Under the pieces are notes generated by a model. That model had not been told where the DNA came from and searched no databases. It was given only the letters and a program-made list of their open reading frames with translations. From positions 744,001 to 808,000 of the forward strand of contig NZ_JABJQZ010000001.1 of NCBI RefSeq assembly GCF_013155335.1: DNA of 64,000 bases, read 5' to 3'. A program made the translations under genes and the position numbers. The stretch comes from Nocardioides sp. zg-1230. Lineage in GTDB: Bacteria; Actinomycetota; Actinomycetes; Propionibacteriales; Nocardioidaceae. How positions within the stretch are numbered: the stretch's first letter is position 1; every line of letters starts with the position of its first letter. Below are positions 25,698 to 34,378 of this stretch, piece after piece.

Positions 25698-26842
25698 GTC
25701 TGGACTGCCGCCCCGCTGGCGAGGAGGCGGTCGACGTCCTCGATGCCCCAGGCGGCGAGCGCCTCGCGCGTGTGCTCGCCCGGCAGCGCGGGACCGCTGC
25801 GGATCGTGGACGCGGTACGCGAGAAGCGGGGCGCCGGCGCGGGCTGGGTGATGCCGTCGTGCTCGACGAACGTGCCCCGCGCGGCGAGGTGCGGGTGGGC
25901 GGGCGCCTCGGCGAGGGGTACGACGGGCGCGACGCAGGCGTCCGTGCCGGCGAAGACCTCGGCCCACTCGGCCTGCGTCCGCTCCTTGAAGCGTCGGATC
26001 AGGGCGCCGCGGATGGTGGCGTGGTTGGCCGGGTCGTCGCGGTCGGGCAGCTCGACGCCGATGCGCTCGACGAGCGCGGCCCAGAACTGCGGCTCGAGCG
26101 CCGCGACGCTGACGTGCTTGCCGTCGGCGGTCTCGTAGACGTCGTACCAGGGGGTGCCGCCGTCGAGCAGGCCCTCGCGCCGTCGGCCGGTGGCGAGTCC
26201 GGTCGCGGCGAAGGTGGAGGCCATGGCGTTGAGGTGGGCGGTGCCGTCGACGATCGCGGCGTCGACGACCTGCCCGCGGCCGCTGGTGCGGGCCTCGAGC
26301 AGCGCGGCGAGGATGCCGATGACGAGGTAGGTGGAGCCGCCGCCGAAGTCGCCGAGCAGGTTGCTGGGGAAGTGCGGCCGCTCGCGGTCCTGACCGAGGC
26401 CGTGGAGGGCGCCGGTGATCGCGATGTAGTTCATGTCATGGCCGGCGGCCTGGCTCCACGGGCCGTCCTGGCCCCAGCCGGTCATCCGGCCGATGACCAG
26501 CCGCCCGTTGCGGGCGTGGCAGTCCTCGGGCCCCAGCCCGAGCCGCTCCATCGCCCCGGGACGCATCCCCTCCACCAGCACGTCCGCGCGCTCCACGAGG
26601 CCGAGCACCGCCTCGATCGCCTCGGGCCGCTTGAGGTCCAGCGCGACGCTCGGCCGGCCGCGGTTGAGCACGTCCTTGTCGCCCAGGACGAACATCCCGC
26701 CGCCCGGCCGGTCGATGCGGAGCACGTCGGCGCCGAGGTCGGCCAGCAGCATGCACGCGTGCGGCCCCGGCCCGATGCCCGCGACCTCCACCACCCGCAC
26801 GCCCCGCAGCGGCCCGGTCCCCTGCCCCAGCTCGTACGTCAT
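25694..26842 (-). CDS. CaiB/BaiF family CoA-transferase (alpha-methylacyl-CoA racemase-like)
   Basis: The 382-residue protein opens RGVRVVEVAGIGPGPHACMLLADLGADVLRI, the canonical class III start (quoted here in two overlapping parts: RGVRVVEVAGIGPGPHACML and LADLGADVLRI). The catalytic Asp lies in AAGHDMNYIAITG. The GIGPGPHACM form and AITG are typical of alpha-methylacyl-CoA racemases, which epimerise 2-methyl branched acyl-CoAs before beta-oxidation, e.g. of sterol side chains. The ATG at 26840-26842 lies exactly 11 bp from a palindrome shared with fadA, and the mRNA is probably leaderless. A second ATG at 26854 would overlap the operator. Confidence 0.92.
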   Translation of the reverse strand: MTYELGQGTGPLRGVRVVEVAGIGPGPHACMLLADLGADVLRIDRPGGGMFVLGDKDVLNRGRPSVALDLKRPEAIEAVLGLVERADVLVEGMRPGAMERLGLGPEDCHARNGRLVIGRMTGWGQDGPWSQAAGHDMNYIAITGALHGLGQDRERPHFPSNLLGDFGGGSTYLVIGILAALLEARTSGRGQVVDAAIVDGTAHLNAMASTFAATGLATGRRREGLLDGGTPWYDVYETADGKHVSVAALEPQFWAALVERIGVELPDRDDPANHATIRGALIRRFKERTQAEWAEVFAGTDACVAPVVPLAEAPAHPHLAARGTFVEHDGITQPAPAPRFSRTASTIRSGPALPGEHTREALAAWGIEDVDRLLASGAAVQT

Positions 26843-26849
26843 GCGCCTG

Positions 26850-26870
26850 ATCATGACACCGGTGCTGTCA
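26850..26870 (-). promoter_or_regulatory. CaiB-gene operator identical in type to the fadA operator
   Basis: TGACACCGGTGCTGTCA (26854-26870) matches the fadA core TGACACCATTACTGTCA at 14 of 17 positions, with both half-sites intact. It lies 11 bp before the ATG exactly as at fadA. A -10-like CATGAT (26850-26855) overlaps its edge at the same relative place as CACAAT at fadA; the -35 is weak, as for an activated promoter. Confidence 0.6.
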
Positions 26871-26895
26871 GGGTCGCGAGGGCGGCGGCCTTGCA

Positions 26896-26990
26896 TCAGG
26901 AATCCCCGGCTGGCCGGTGATTCCTGAAGTTGTCGGCCTGTGCACGGCCTGACAAGTGCAGCAAGAGCCGGTCGGCCGGGGATTCCTGGG
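26896..26990. repeat. Palindromic repeat block (family shared with 14.9 kb)
   Basis: It contains an inverted unit (26896-26910, TCAGGAATCCCCGGC), a direct unit (26912-26938, ending GAAGTTGTCGGCC), an inverted half (26946-26957, GGCCTGACAAGT) around TGTGCACGG, and another direct half (26974-26990, GGCCGGGGATTCCTGGG). It is clearly related to 14929-15017. It fills the space between the divergent CaiB and PadR genes. Confidence 0.75.
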
Positions 26991-27002
26991 TCACCCGAGG
27001 CT

Positions 27003-27016
27003 TGCAACTCGTTGCA
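27003..27016. promoter_or_regulatory. PadR operator: TGCAAC-TC-GTTGCA
   Basis: A perfect 6-bp inverted repeat with a 2-nt spacer, extended by T/A on the flanks, lies 22 bp upstream of the PadR gene start. ATGCAAC/GTTGCAT half-sites are typical of PadR-family operators, so autoregulation is likely. Confidence 0.65.
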
Positions 27017-27037
27017 TAGGTCGGGCACCATGGCGCC

Positions 27038-27583
27038 ATGGCCCTCGAGCACGCCCTCCTCGTCGCGCTGAGCGAGCGCCCGGCGAGCGGGCTCGAGCTG
27101 ACCCGGCGCTTCGAGAAGTCGCTGGGCTTCTTCTGGCACGCCACCCACCAGCAGATCTACCGCGTGCTCGCGCGGATGGAGGCCGACGGGTGGGTGCGGG
27201 TCGAGGTCGTCGCCCAGGACGGGCGACCCGACAAGAAGGTCCACACGCCCTCGGAGGCCGGCCGTCGCGTGCTGGCGGAGTGGCTGGCCACACCGATGGC
27301 GATGGAGACCTTCCGCAGCGAGCTGGCGGTCAAGCTGCGCGGGGCGTCGTACGGCGACCGCGCCGTGCTGCTGGACAACCTCCTCGCCGCGCGGGCCGAG
27401 CACGCGACCCGGCTCGCGCACTACGAGCAGCTCGAGCGCGAGCAGTTCCCCGACCCCGCCGACCTCGACGAGGCCGCGCTCGACCAGTGGCTGGTGCTGC
27501 GCGGCGGCATCCGGCTCGAGCGGTTCTGGGTCGACTGGACCACCGACTACCTGCACGCCCACGGAAGAGCCGAAAGAGACTGA
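27038..27583 (+). CDS. PadR-family regulator (Vir-like, full length)
   Basis: The 181-residue protein begins MALEHALLVALSERPASGLE and has WHATHQQIYRVLARMEADGWV, the winged helix, then a C-terminal domain of about 90 residues (the longer PadR subgroup, like the phenolic-acid or virulence AphA types). It precedes the dienoyl-CoA reductase gene by 2 bp, so it probably controls that operon. A perfect TGCAAC/GTTGCA palindrome lies upstream. The ATG at 27038 matches the family start; another ATG at 27030 is out of frame. Confidence 0.9.
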   Translation: MALEHALLVALSERPASGLELTRRFEKSLGFFWHATHQQIYRVLARMEADGWVRVEVVAQDGRPDKKVHTPSEAGRRVLAEWLATPMAMETFRSELAVKLRGASYGDRAVLLDNLLAARAEHATRLAHYEQLEREQFPDPADLDEAALDQWLVLRGGIRLERFWVDWTTDYLHAHGRAERD

Positions 27584-27585
27584 CG

Positions 27586-29622
27586 ATGACGCACCCCCGC
27601 TACCCCCACCTCCTCGAGCCGATCACCCTCGGCACCGGCCCCGACGCGCTGACGCTGCGCAACCGCGTCGTGATGGGTTCGATGCACACCGGGCTCGAGG
27701 ACCACCCGTGGGACATCGACAAGCTCGCGGCGTTCTTCGAGGAGCGGGCGCGTGGCGGGGTCGGCCTGATCATCACCGGCGGCTACGCGCCGACCAAGCG
27801 CGGCTGGCTCAAGCCGTTCGCCAGCGAGATGACCAACCGGCTGCACGCCAAGCGCCACGAGCGGGTCACCGGCGCGGTGCACGAGGCCGGCGGCGCGATC
27901 GCGCTGCAGGTGCTGCACGCGGGTCGCTACGGCTACCACCCGTTCTCGCAGAGCGCGTCGGACAAGAAGTCGCCGATCACGCCGTTCAAGCCGAGCGCCA
28001 TGTCGAGCAAGGAGGTCGACCACACCGCGACCGCCTTCGCCAAGAGCGTCGCGCTGGCCCGCAAGGCCGGCTACGACGCCGTTGAGATCATGGGCTCCGA
28101 GGGCTACCTCATCAACCAGTTCCTCGCCGCTCGCACCAACGACCGCGACGACGCCTGGGGCGGCTCGCCCGCGCGCCGCATGCACTTCGCCGTCGAGGTC
28201 GTACGCCGTTCGCGCGAGCTGGTCGGCCCCGACTTCCCGATCGTCTACCGGATCTCCCTGCTCGACCTCGTCGAGGGCGGGCAGACCTGGGAGGAGACCG
28301 CCGAGCTGGCGCTGCACCTGCAGGCCGCCGGCGTCACGGTGTTCAACACCGGCATCGGCTGGCACGAGGCGCGGGTGCCGACGATCATCACGCAGGTCCC
28401 GCGCGGCGCCTGGCGCTCGCACACCGCGCGCCTCAAGGAGGTCGTCGACGTCCCGGTCTGCGCCTCCAACCGGATCAACACCCCCGAGCTCGCCGAGGAC
28501 ATCCTCGCGGCCGGCGAGGCCGACCTCGTGTCGATGGCACGCCCGCTGCTGGCCGACCCGGCCTTCGTGGCCAAGGCGATGGACGAGCGCGCCGACGAGA
28601 TCAACACCTGCATCGCCTGCAACCAGGCCTGCCTCGACCACGTCTTCAGCAACGAGCGGGCCTCCTGCCTGGTCAACCCGCGCGCCTGCCACGAGACCGA
28701 GCTGGTGCTGATGCCGACGCTGCGCAAGCAGACGGTGGCCGTCGTCGGCGCGGGTCCCGCCGGTCTCGCCGCCGCCACGTCCGCGGCGGAGCGCGGCTTC
28801 GCGGTCACGCTGTTCGAGAAGTCGCCCGAGCTCGGCGGCCAGTTCCGCCTCGCGATGGCGGTCCCGGGCAAGGAGGACTTCGCCGACACGCTGCGCTACT
28901 TCACCCGCCGCCTCGAGGTCCTCGGCGTCGACGTACGCCTCTCCACCGCGGCGACCGCCGCCGACCTCGCCGGCTTCGACCAGGTGGTCGTCGCGACGGG
29001 CGTGGAGCCCCGCATCCCGGAGATCCCCGGCATCGACCACGCATCCGTGGCGTCGTACGCCGACGTGCTCAGCGGCGCGGTCGTCCCGGGTCGCCGCGTC
29101 GCGGTGATCGGCGCGGGCGGCATCGGCGTCGACGTGAGCGTCTTCCTCACGCACGAGGAGGAGGACCTCGACGACTGGATGGCCCACTGGGGCGTCGGTG
29201 ACCCCGCCCTCAGTCCGGGCGGCCTGATCGAGGCCAAGCCGCGCACCCCGGCGCGCGAGGTGACGCTGGTGCAGCGCAAGACCACCCCCATCGGCATCGG
29301 CCTCGGCAAGACGTCGGGTTGGGCGCACCGTGCGGTGCTCAAGCAGTCGAAGGTCACGATGGTCAGCGGAGCGACCTACGACCGCATCGACGACGACGGC
29401 CTCCACGTCACGGTCGACGGCGTGCCGCGCGTGATCGAGGCGGACACGATCGTGGTCTGCGCCGGCCAGGACTCGGTGCGGGAGCTGTACGACGGCCTCG
29501 ACCGCGACGCCCGCCTCATCGGCGGCGCCACTGTGCACCTGATCGGCGGAGCCGATGTCGCCGCCGAGCTCGACGCCAAGCGCGCGATCAAGCAGGGCAC
29601 GGAGGTCGTCGCGGCGATCTGA
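27586..29622 (+). CDS. fadH: 2,4-dienoyl-CoA reductase-type NADH:flavin oxidoreductase
   Basis: The 678-residue protein has an OYE-like FMN barrel (residues 1 to about 340, HAGRYGYHP, NDRDDAWGGS), a 4Fe-4S motif CIACNQACLDHVFSNERASC and a C-terminal FAD/NAD domain (VAVVGAGPAGLAAATSAA, VAVIGAGGIGVDV). This matches bacterial FadH, which reduces 2,4-dienoyl-CoA during beta-oxidation of unsaturated fatty acids, though related enone reductases share the layout. A start at the ATG of 27586 matches the family N-terminus. It follows the PadR gene closely. Confidence 0.93.
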   Translation: MTHPRYPHLLEPITLGTGPDALTLRNRVVMGSMHTGLEDHPWDIDKLAAFFEERARGGVGLIITGGYAPTKRGWLKPFASEMTNRLHAKRHERVTGAVHEAGGAIALQVLHAGRYGYHPFSQSASDKKSPITPFKPSAMSSKEVDHTATAFAKSVALARKAGYDAVEIMGSEGYLINQFLAARTNDRDDAWGGSPARRMHFAVEVVRRSRELVGPDFPIVYRISLLDLVEGGQTWEETAELALHLQAAGVTVFNTGIGWHEARVPTIITQVPRGAWRSHTARLKEVVDVPVCASNRINTPELAEDILAAGEADLVSMARPLLADPAFVAKAMDERADEINTCIACNQACLDHVFSNERASCLVNPRACHETELVLMPTLRKQTVAVVGAGPAGLAAATSAAERGFAVTLFEKSPELGGQFRLAMAVPGKEDFADTLRYFTRRLEVLGVDVRLSTAATAADLAGFDQVVVATGVEPRIPEIPGIDHASVASYADVLSGAVVPGRRVAVIGAGGIGVDVSVFLTHEEEDLDDWMAHWGVGDPALSPGGLIEAKPRTPAREVTLVQRKTTPIGIGLGKTSGWAHRAVLKQSKVTMVSGATYDRIDDDGLHVTVDGVPRVIEADTIVVCAGQDSVRELYDGLDRDARLIGGATVHLIGGADVAAELDAKRAIKQGTEVVAAI

Positions 29623-29634
29623 CGCCCGGCGTCA
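29620..29634. terminator. Short palindrome built on two convergent stop codons
   Basis: TGACGCC-C-GGCGTCA is a perfect 7-bp inverted repeat whose ends are the stop codons of fadH (TGA, + strand) and of the slipin gene (TCA on +). The genes are only 9 bp apart, so any terminator must lie here or within coding sequence. The stem alone is weak. Confidence 0.4.
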
Positions 29635-30603
29635 GGCGCCCAGCTGCTGCCGGCGTACCAGCGTCTCGTCGAGCAACGGCTCGCCGGACCTCTGGTCGCC
29701 TGCGGCCGCCTCGGGTGCGGCCTCGGGTGCGCGGCCGGACGCGAAGGCCGACGTCACGGTGCGCATCGCCTCACTGAGCTCGCCCGGGATCACGAAGTAG
29801 CCGTTGCCGTTCTCCGCGAGGCGCGGCAGCATCTCGAGGTACTTGTAGGCCAGCACCTGCGGGTCGGCGTCGTTGGCGTGGACCGCCTGGAAGACCCGCT
29901 CGAGCGCCCGTGCCTCCCCGTCCGCCTCGAGGACCTTGGCCTGCTGGCGGCCCTCGGCCTCGAGGATCATCTTGCTGCGGTTGCCCTCCGCGGTGAGGAT
30001 CAGCGACTGGCGCTCGCCCTCGGCGTGCAGGATCACCGCACGCTTGTCGCGCTCGGCGCGCATCTGCTTCTCCATCGCCTCCTGGATGCTGCGCGGCGGG
30101 TCGATCGCCTTGATCTCCACGCGGTTGACCCGGATCCCCCACCGTCCCGTCGCCTCGTCGAGGACCTCGCGCAGACGCTCGTTGATGGTCTCGCGCGAGG
30201 TGAGGGTGCTCTCGAGGTCCATGGAGCCGATGAGGTTGCGCAGCGTCGTGACGGTGAGCTGGTCGATCGCGCGGAGGTAGTCCGTGACCTCGTAGGCCGC
30301 CGCCCGCGGGTCGGTGATCTGGTAGTAGAGGACGGTGTCGATGGCGACGACCAGGTTGTCCTCGGTTATCACCGGCTTGGGCTCCGAGGTGTAGACGTGC
30401 TCGCGCACGTCGAGCTTGGTGTTGACCCGGTCCACCAGCGGGATGATCAGGTTCAGCCCCGGCTGGAGCGTGCGCTGGTAGCGGCCGAACCTCTCGATGT
30501 TGTAGCGGCGTGCCTGCGGCACGATCCGGATCGAGGAGGCCACCGCAAAGGCGACCAGGAGGGCCAGCACGACCAGGGGCACCCACACGTACATCTCACT
30601 CAC
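29632..30603 (-). CDS. SPFH/band 7 (slipin) membrane protein
   Basis: The 323-residue protein has one N-terminal membrane helix (WVPLVVLALLVAFAVA), then the SPFH domain (RIVPQARRYNIERFGRYQRT, VLYYQITDPRAAAYEV) and an Ala/Glu-rich coiled coil (MEKQMRAERDKRA, EGNRSKMILEAEGRQQ). Slipins form membrane-associated oligomers and are usually cleaved or partnered by NfeD proteins; the NfeD gene overlaps by 8 bp upstream. The start is GTG at 30601-30603 (an ATG 9 nt downstream is possible). Confidence 0.93.
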   Translation of the reverse strand: MSEMYVWVPLVVLALLVAFAVASSIRIVPQARRYNIERFGRYQRTLQPGLNLIIPLVDRVNTKLDVREHVYTSEPKPVITEDNLVVAIDTVLYYQITDPRAAAYEVTDYLRAIDQLTVTTLRNLIGSMDLESTLTSRETINERLREVLDEATGRWGIRVNRVEIKAIDPPRSIQEAMEKQMRAERDKRAVILHAEGERQSLILTAEGNRSKMILEAEGRQQAKVLEADGEARALERVFQAVHANDADPQVLAYKYLEMLPRLAENGNGYFVIPGELSEAMRTVTSAFASGRAPEAAPEAAAGDQRSGEPLLDETLVRRQQLGA

Positions 30604-31057
30604 GCTCTCTCGGTAGTCGTTCGGGCAGGGGCTCGCGCGGGTGCACCAGGGCGGTCGCGCCCTCGATCTCGTAGACGTCCACGCGCACGCCGGCCGGGAT
30701 CACCAGCCCGTCGGCGTACGGCCGCGCCGACCAGTCCTCGCCGCCGAGGTGCACGAGCCCGCCCGTGTCGCTCACCTCTCGCACCACCACGGCGGAGCGA
30801 CCCACGAGCGCGTCGCTCCCCTCACGGGAGACCGGCGGCAGCGCGAGGTGCCGCTTGGCGATCGGTCGTACGGCGACCAGCGCGACGCCGCCGGTCACGG
30901 CGAAGACGAGCAGCTGCACCGGCACCGCGGCGCCGAGACCTGCGGCGACGGCCGCAGCCAGGGCCGCACCCGCCAGGAGGCCGAAGACCAGCGTCAGCGT
31001 GAGGAACTCCGCCACGCCGAGGATGAGAGCCGCGATCAGCCAGGCAAGCCACCACAT
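30596..31057 (-). CDS. NfeD-family membrane protein
   Basis: 153 residues with two or three N-terminal membrane helices (LAWLIAALILGVAEFLTL) and a C-terminal OB-fold domain (LVGRSAVVVREVSDTGGLV, then VDVYEIEGATALV). This is the short NfeD1b form without protease domain, which partners with slipin. The operon layout NfeD-slipin is conserved across bacteria and archaea. The pair is thought to support membrane microdomains or protein quality control. Confidence 0.92.
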   Translation of the reverse strand: MWWLAWLIAALILGVAEFLTLTLVFGLLAGAALAAAVAAGLGAAVPVQLLVFAVTGGVALVAVRPIAKRHLALPPVSREGSDALVGRSAVVVREVSDTGGLVHLGGEDWSARPYADGLVIPAGVRVDVYEIEGATALVHPREPLPERLPRERE

Positions 31058-31144
31058 GAGGGTCGTCCGTCGGAGGAAGTCCCTCCAGCGTACGTCGATG
31101 ATGGAAGGGCGGGCAGGGGTGCGCGGCGCCCCTGCCCGGACGCG

Positions 31145-31615
31145 TCACTCCTGGCGCACCACGACCCGGGTGCCGCTCGGGACCACGACCACGTCCTCCT
31201 CGTGGGCGGCGACGTCCACGAGGACCTCGAAGAGGTCACGCATCGAGACGAAGCCGGCGACCTCGTCGCCCCGGAGCACCGGCAGGTGCCGGACCTGCGC
31301 CTCCACCATCCGCCGCGCCGTGTCGAGGATCGGGTCGTCCGGATTGGCGGTGACGAGGTCGGTGGCCATCACGTCGGCCGCCGTCACGTGGTCGGGGTTC
31401 GCGCCCTGTGCCAGGTGGTGGACGACGTCGCGCTCGGACACGACACCGACGAGGTGTCCGCCCTCGACGACGCCGAGGGCACCGACGCCGTCGGCCGCCA
31501 ACGACTCCGCGACCTCCAGCAGGGAGGCCTCGCCCGGCACGGTCGCCACCGGCCACACCATCACCCGGGCGACCACGTCGGTGGGATGCATGCTGCGTCT
31601 GCTGCTGGTGATCAC
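31145..31615 (-). CDS. Two-CBS-domain protein
   Basis: The 156-residue protein has two tandem CBS modules (VATVPGEASLLEVAESLAAD...GVVSERDVVHH and TANPDDPILDTARRMVEAQVRHLPV...SMRDLFEVLV). It would bind adenine nucleotides and act as an energy sensor. GTG at 31613-31615 has a good GGAGG 5 nt upstream, so the long extension up to 31771 was dropped. It is divergent from the acyl-CoA ligase across 172 bp with no strong palindrome. Confidence 0.9.
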   Translation of the reverse strand: MITSSRRSMHPTDVVARVMVWPVATVPGEASLLEVAESLAADGVGALGVVEGGHLVGVVSERDVVHHLAQGANPDHVTAADVMATDLVTANPDDPILDTARRMVEAQVRHLPVLRGDEVAGFVSMRDLFEVLVDVAAHEEDVVVVPSGTRVVVRQE

Positions 31616-31787
31616 GGTGTCCTCCGCTCGCCTCTGCTGGTGACCCGAGCCTGCTCCGTCGTCCTCGCCGGCGGCAGGGGCGTTGGTCCCCGGCCGGGGG
31701 GACACACTGCCCTGCGCCCCGTCCGGTGCCGGCGATACGTTGGTGGGTAGCGCGATCCCGTGCTGCGACACCAGGACGAGGAGAGAC

Positions 31788-33470
31788 GTGCCGGTTCAGG
31801 AGCCCCTGTGGGCTGACTCGTACGCACCCGGGGTGCCCCTGCACCTCGACTACGGCGACACCACGGTGCTCGACCTGTGGGAGAACTCCGCGCGACGGCA
31901 CCCCGACCGACCCGCGCTGGACTTCCTGGGCCGGGTCTCGACCTACGCGGAGGTCGACGACGAGGTACGACGTGTGGCCGGCGGCCTGCACGCGCTCGGC
32001 GTACGACCCGGCGACAACGTCGCGCTCGTGATGCCCAACTGCCCGCAGAACGTCATCGCGTTCTTCGCGGTGCTGCGGCTGGGCGCCACCGTCGTCGAGC
32101 ACAACCCGCTCTACACCGCGGCGGAGCTGCGCCACCCGTTCGTCGACCACGGCGCCCGGGTGGCGATCGTGTGGGACAAGGTCGTGCCCGTCGTCGAGAA
32201 GCTGCGCGCCGGCTCGGCCCTCGAGCACGTCGTCGCGGTCGACCTGACCACCCGGCTCCCGTGGACCAAGCGGCTCGCGCTGCGCCTGCCGATCCCGAAG
32301 GCGCGCGCCGCCCGCTACCAGCTGACCTCACCGGCACCGCAGGCGATGCAGTGGGACGAGCTGGCCTCGGCCGCCCCGCTGGACGAGTCGCACCCCCGGC
32401 CGTCCCGGGACGACGTCGCGCTGCTGCTCTACACGTCCGGCACGACCGGAGTGCCGAAGGGCGTGCCGCTGCTGCACCGCAACCTCGTCGCCAACGTCGT
32501 CCAGGGCCGGGCCTGGGTCCCCGGCCTCGAGGAGGGCAAGGAGTCGTTCCTGGTCGCGCTGCCGCTCTTCCACGCGTACGGCGTCACCGTGAGCGTGCTG
32601 CTCGGCGTGGCCCTGGCCGCCAAGCTGGTGCTGCTGCCCAAGCCGGAGATCGGGCTGATCATGGACGCCGTCAAGCGCGAGGTGCCGAGCTTCGTGCCCG
32701 CGGTGCCCCCGCTCTACCAGCGCATCGTCGACGAGGCGGAGCGACGTGGGGTCTCGATCCGCGGCATCCGCTACGCGCTGTCGGGGGCGATGCCGCTGCC
32801 CGCTCCCCTTGTCGAGCGCTGGGAGGCCGCCACCGGCGGGCTTCTCGTCGAGGGCTACGGCCTCACCGAGACGTCGCCGGTGATCGTCGGCAACCCGATG
32901 ACGAAGGCGCGGCGCCCGGGCGCGATCGGGGTGCCCTTCCCCGACGTAAAGGTCCGTGTCGCCGACCCCGAGGACCTCGACCGGGAGGTGCCGCAGGGCG
33001 AGCGCGGCGAGCTGCTGGTGAAGGGCCCCCAGGTGTTCTCCGGCTACCGGGGACTGCCGGACGAGACCGCGGCCGCCTTCCACGACGGGTGGTTCCGCAC
33101 CGGGGACGTGGTGACCATGTCGCCCGACGGCTTCCTGACGGTCGTGGACCGGATCAAGGAGATCATCATCACCGGCGGGTTCAACGTCTACCCGTCCGAG
33201 GTGGAGGCCGTGATCCGCACCCATGCCGGCGTCGTGGACGTGGCGGTCGTCGGCCTGCCGCACGACGACGGCGGCGAGGAGGTCGTCGCCGCAGTCGTGC
33301 TCGTGGAGGGCGTGCCGGTGCAGCCGGACGAGCTGCGCGACCACTCGCGCCAGGGGCTCACGCCCTACAAGGTGCCGCGCCGGGTGGTGTTCGTCGACGA
33401 GCTGCCGACCAACCCGATGGGCAAGGTGCTGCGCCGCGAGGTGGTGGCGCGGCTGCGGCCGCACGCCTGA
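31788..33470 (+). CDS. Long-chain fatty acid--CoA ligase (AMP-binding)
   Basis: The 560-residue adenylate-forming enzyme shows LLLYTSGTTGVPKGV (P-loop), VEGYGLTETSPV, DGWFRTGDVV, DRIKEIIITGGFNVYPSEVE and the catalytic Lys motif NPMGKVLRRE. It activates fatty acids to acyl-CoA through an acyl-adenylate, feeding the fadAB and fadH steps encoded earlier in the window. GTG at 31788 with GAGGAGAGAC upstream was chosen. The heliorhodopsin gene begins 49 bp downstream on the same strand. Confidence 0.93.
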   Translation: MPVQEPLWADSYAPGVPLHLDYGDTTVLDLWENSARRHPDRPALDFLGRVSTYAEVDDEVRRVAGGLHALGVRPGDNVALVMPNCPQNVIAFFAVLRLGATVVEHNPLYTAAELRHPFVDHGARVAIVWDKVVPVVEKLRAGSALEHVVAVDLTTRLPWTKRLALRLPIPKARAARYQLTSPAPQAMQWDELASAAPLDESHPRPSRDDVALLLYTSGTTGVPKGVPLLHRNLVANVVQGRAWVPGLEEGKESFLVALPLFHAYGVTVSVLLGVALAAKLVLLPKPEIGLIMDAVKREVPSFVPAVPPLYQRIVDEAERRGVSIRGIRYALSGAMPLPAPLVERWEAATGGLLVEGYGLTETSPVIVGNPMTKARRPGAIGVPFPDVKVRVADPEDLDREVPQGERGELLVKGPQVFSGYRGLPDETAAAFHDGWFRTGDVVTMSPDGFLTVVDRIKEIIITGGFNVYPSEVEAVIRTHAGVVDVAVVGLPHDDGGEEVVAAVVLVEGVPVQPDELRDHSRQGLTPYKVPRRVVFVDELPTNPMGKVLRREVVARLRPHA

Positions 33471-33519
33471 CCTCGTCGACGTCCGGCGGGGTCTGGGCGT
33501 GGTGCCGCATGATGGAGGA

Positions 33520-34299
33520 ATGACGACCACCTCCGAGGTGACTGCGACGGGCGTCGACGAACGATCCTTGCGGTCGTTGCGGCGGTGGAACCTCGCCCTC
33601 ACCGCGCTGCACCTCGGGCAGGCGGTCGCGGTGGTCGTGCTGGCCACGGACTTCGCGATCACGATCACCCAGACGCTCCCCACCGGCCCGCCCGGCTCGG
33701 CACCCGCCTCTCCCGAGTCGCTCGTCGACCTCCCGATCGGCGCCACGATCGCGGTCTTCCTGCTGATGGCGAGCCTCGACCACCTGCTCACCGCCACCGT
33801 CGCGCGCCGCACCTACGAGCGTGACCTGCGGGGCGGGATCAACCGGTTCCGCTGGGTCGAGTACTCCTTCAGCGCCACGATCATGGTCGTGCTCATCGCC
33901 CTCTACTCGGGCATCGTCGACATCTCGGCCCTCATCGGCATCGTGGGCGCCAACGTGGCGATGATCCTGTTCGGCTGGCTCCAGGAGTCGGCCAACCCGC
34001 CCGGCAGCCCGACCCGGACGATGAAGCCCTTCTGGTTCGGCTGCGTCGCCGGTGCCGCGCCGTGGATCGCCATCGCCGCCAACCTCGTCGCCGCCGAGGA
34101 GGTGCCCGGGTTCGTGATCGGCATCTTCGTGTCGCTGTTCGTCTTCTTCAACAGCTTCGCGCTCAACCAGTGGCTGCAGTACCGCGGCATCGGGCCCTGG
34201 CGCAGCTACGCGTTCGGCGAGAAGGCCTACCTCGTGCTGAGCCTGGTGGCGAAGTCCGCACTGGCCTGGCAGATCTTCGCCGGGTCGCTCGCGAGCTGA
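33520..34299 (+). CDS. Heliorhodopsin
   Basis: The 259-residue protein has seven membrane segments and the conserved signature of heliorhodopsins rather than type 1 pumps. RWVEYSFSATIMV places the likely Schiff-base counterion at E114. LNQWLQYRGIGPW is the family motif before helix 7. SLVAKSALAWQIF places the retinal-linking Lys at K245 with S241 one helical turn earlier. H31 and H88 correspond to the two conserved His. The spacings agree with the reference 48C12 protein (E107, K241, H23, H80). The N-terminus is predicted inside, the reverse of type 1 rhodopsins. No retinal synthesis gene is in the window. The ATG at 33520 has GGAGG only 1 nt upstream, so a GTG at 33502 is possible. Confidence 0.93.
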   Translation: MTTTSEVTATGVDERSLRSLRRWNLALTALHLGQAVAVVVLATDFAITITQTLPTGPPGSAPASPESLVDLPIGATIAVFLLMASLDHLLTATVARRTYERDLRGGINRFRWVEYSFSATIMVVLIALYSGIVDISALIGIVGANVAMILFGWLQESANPPGSPTRTMKPFWFGCVAGAAPWIAIAANLVAAEEVPGFVIGIFVSLFVFFNSFALNQWLQYRGIGPWRSYAFGEKAYLVLSLVAKSALAWQIFAGSLAS

Positions 34300-34378
34300 G
34301 CGGGGACCCGCGACCCCTCAGCGGTGCACCCCGCGGGACGGGGACACCGCGGCCGGTCCGGGCTGGGAGGATCGCCGT

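Noticed and set aside
27547-29538. A 663-codon minus-strand frame opposite fadH
   Set aside because: The plus strand has the FMN, Fe-S and FAD motifs of a dienoyl-CoA reductase. The opposite frame is unsupported.
34300-34378. Possible retinal-related small gene after the heliorhodopsin
   Set aside because: No frame with a start longer than a few codons was found. The interval is simply the leader of the dimethylargininase gene.
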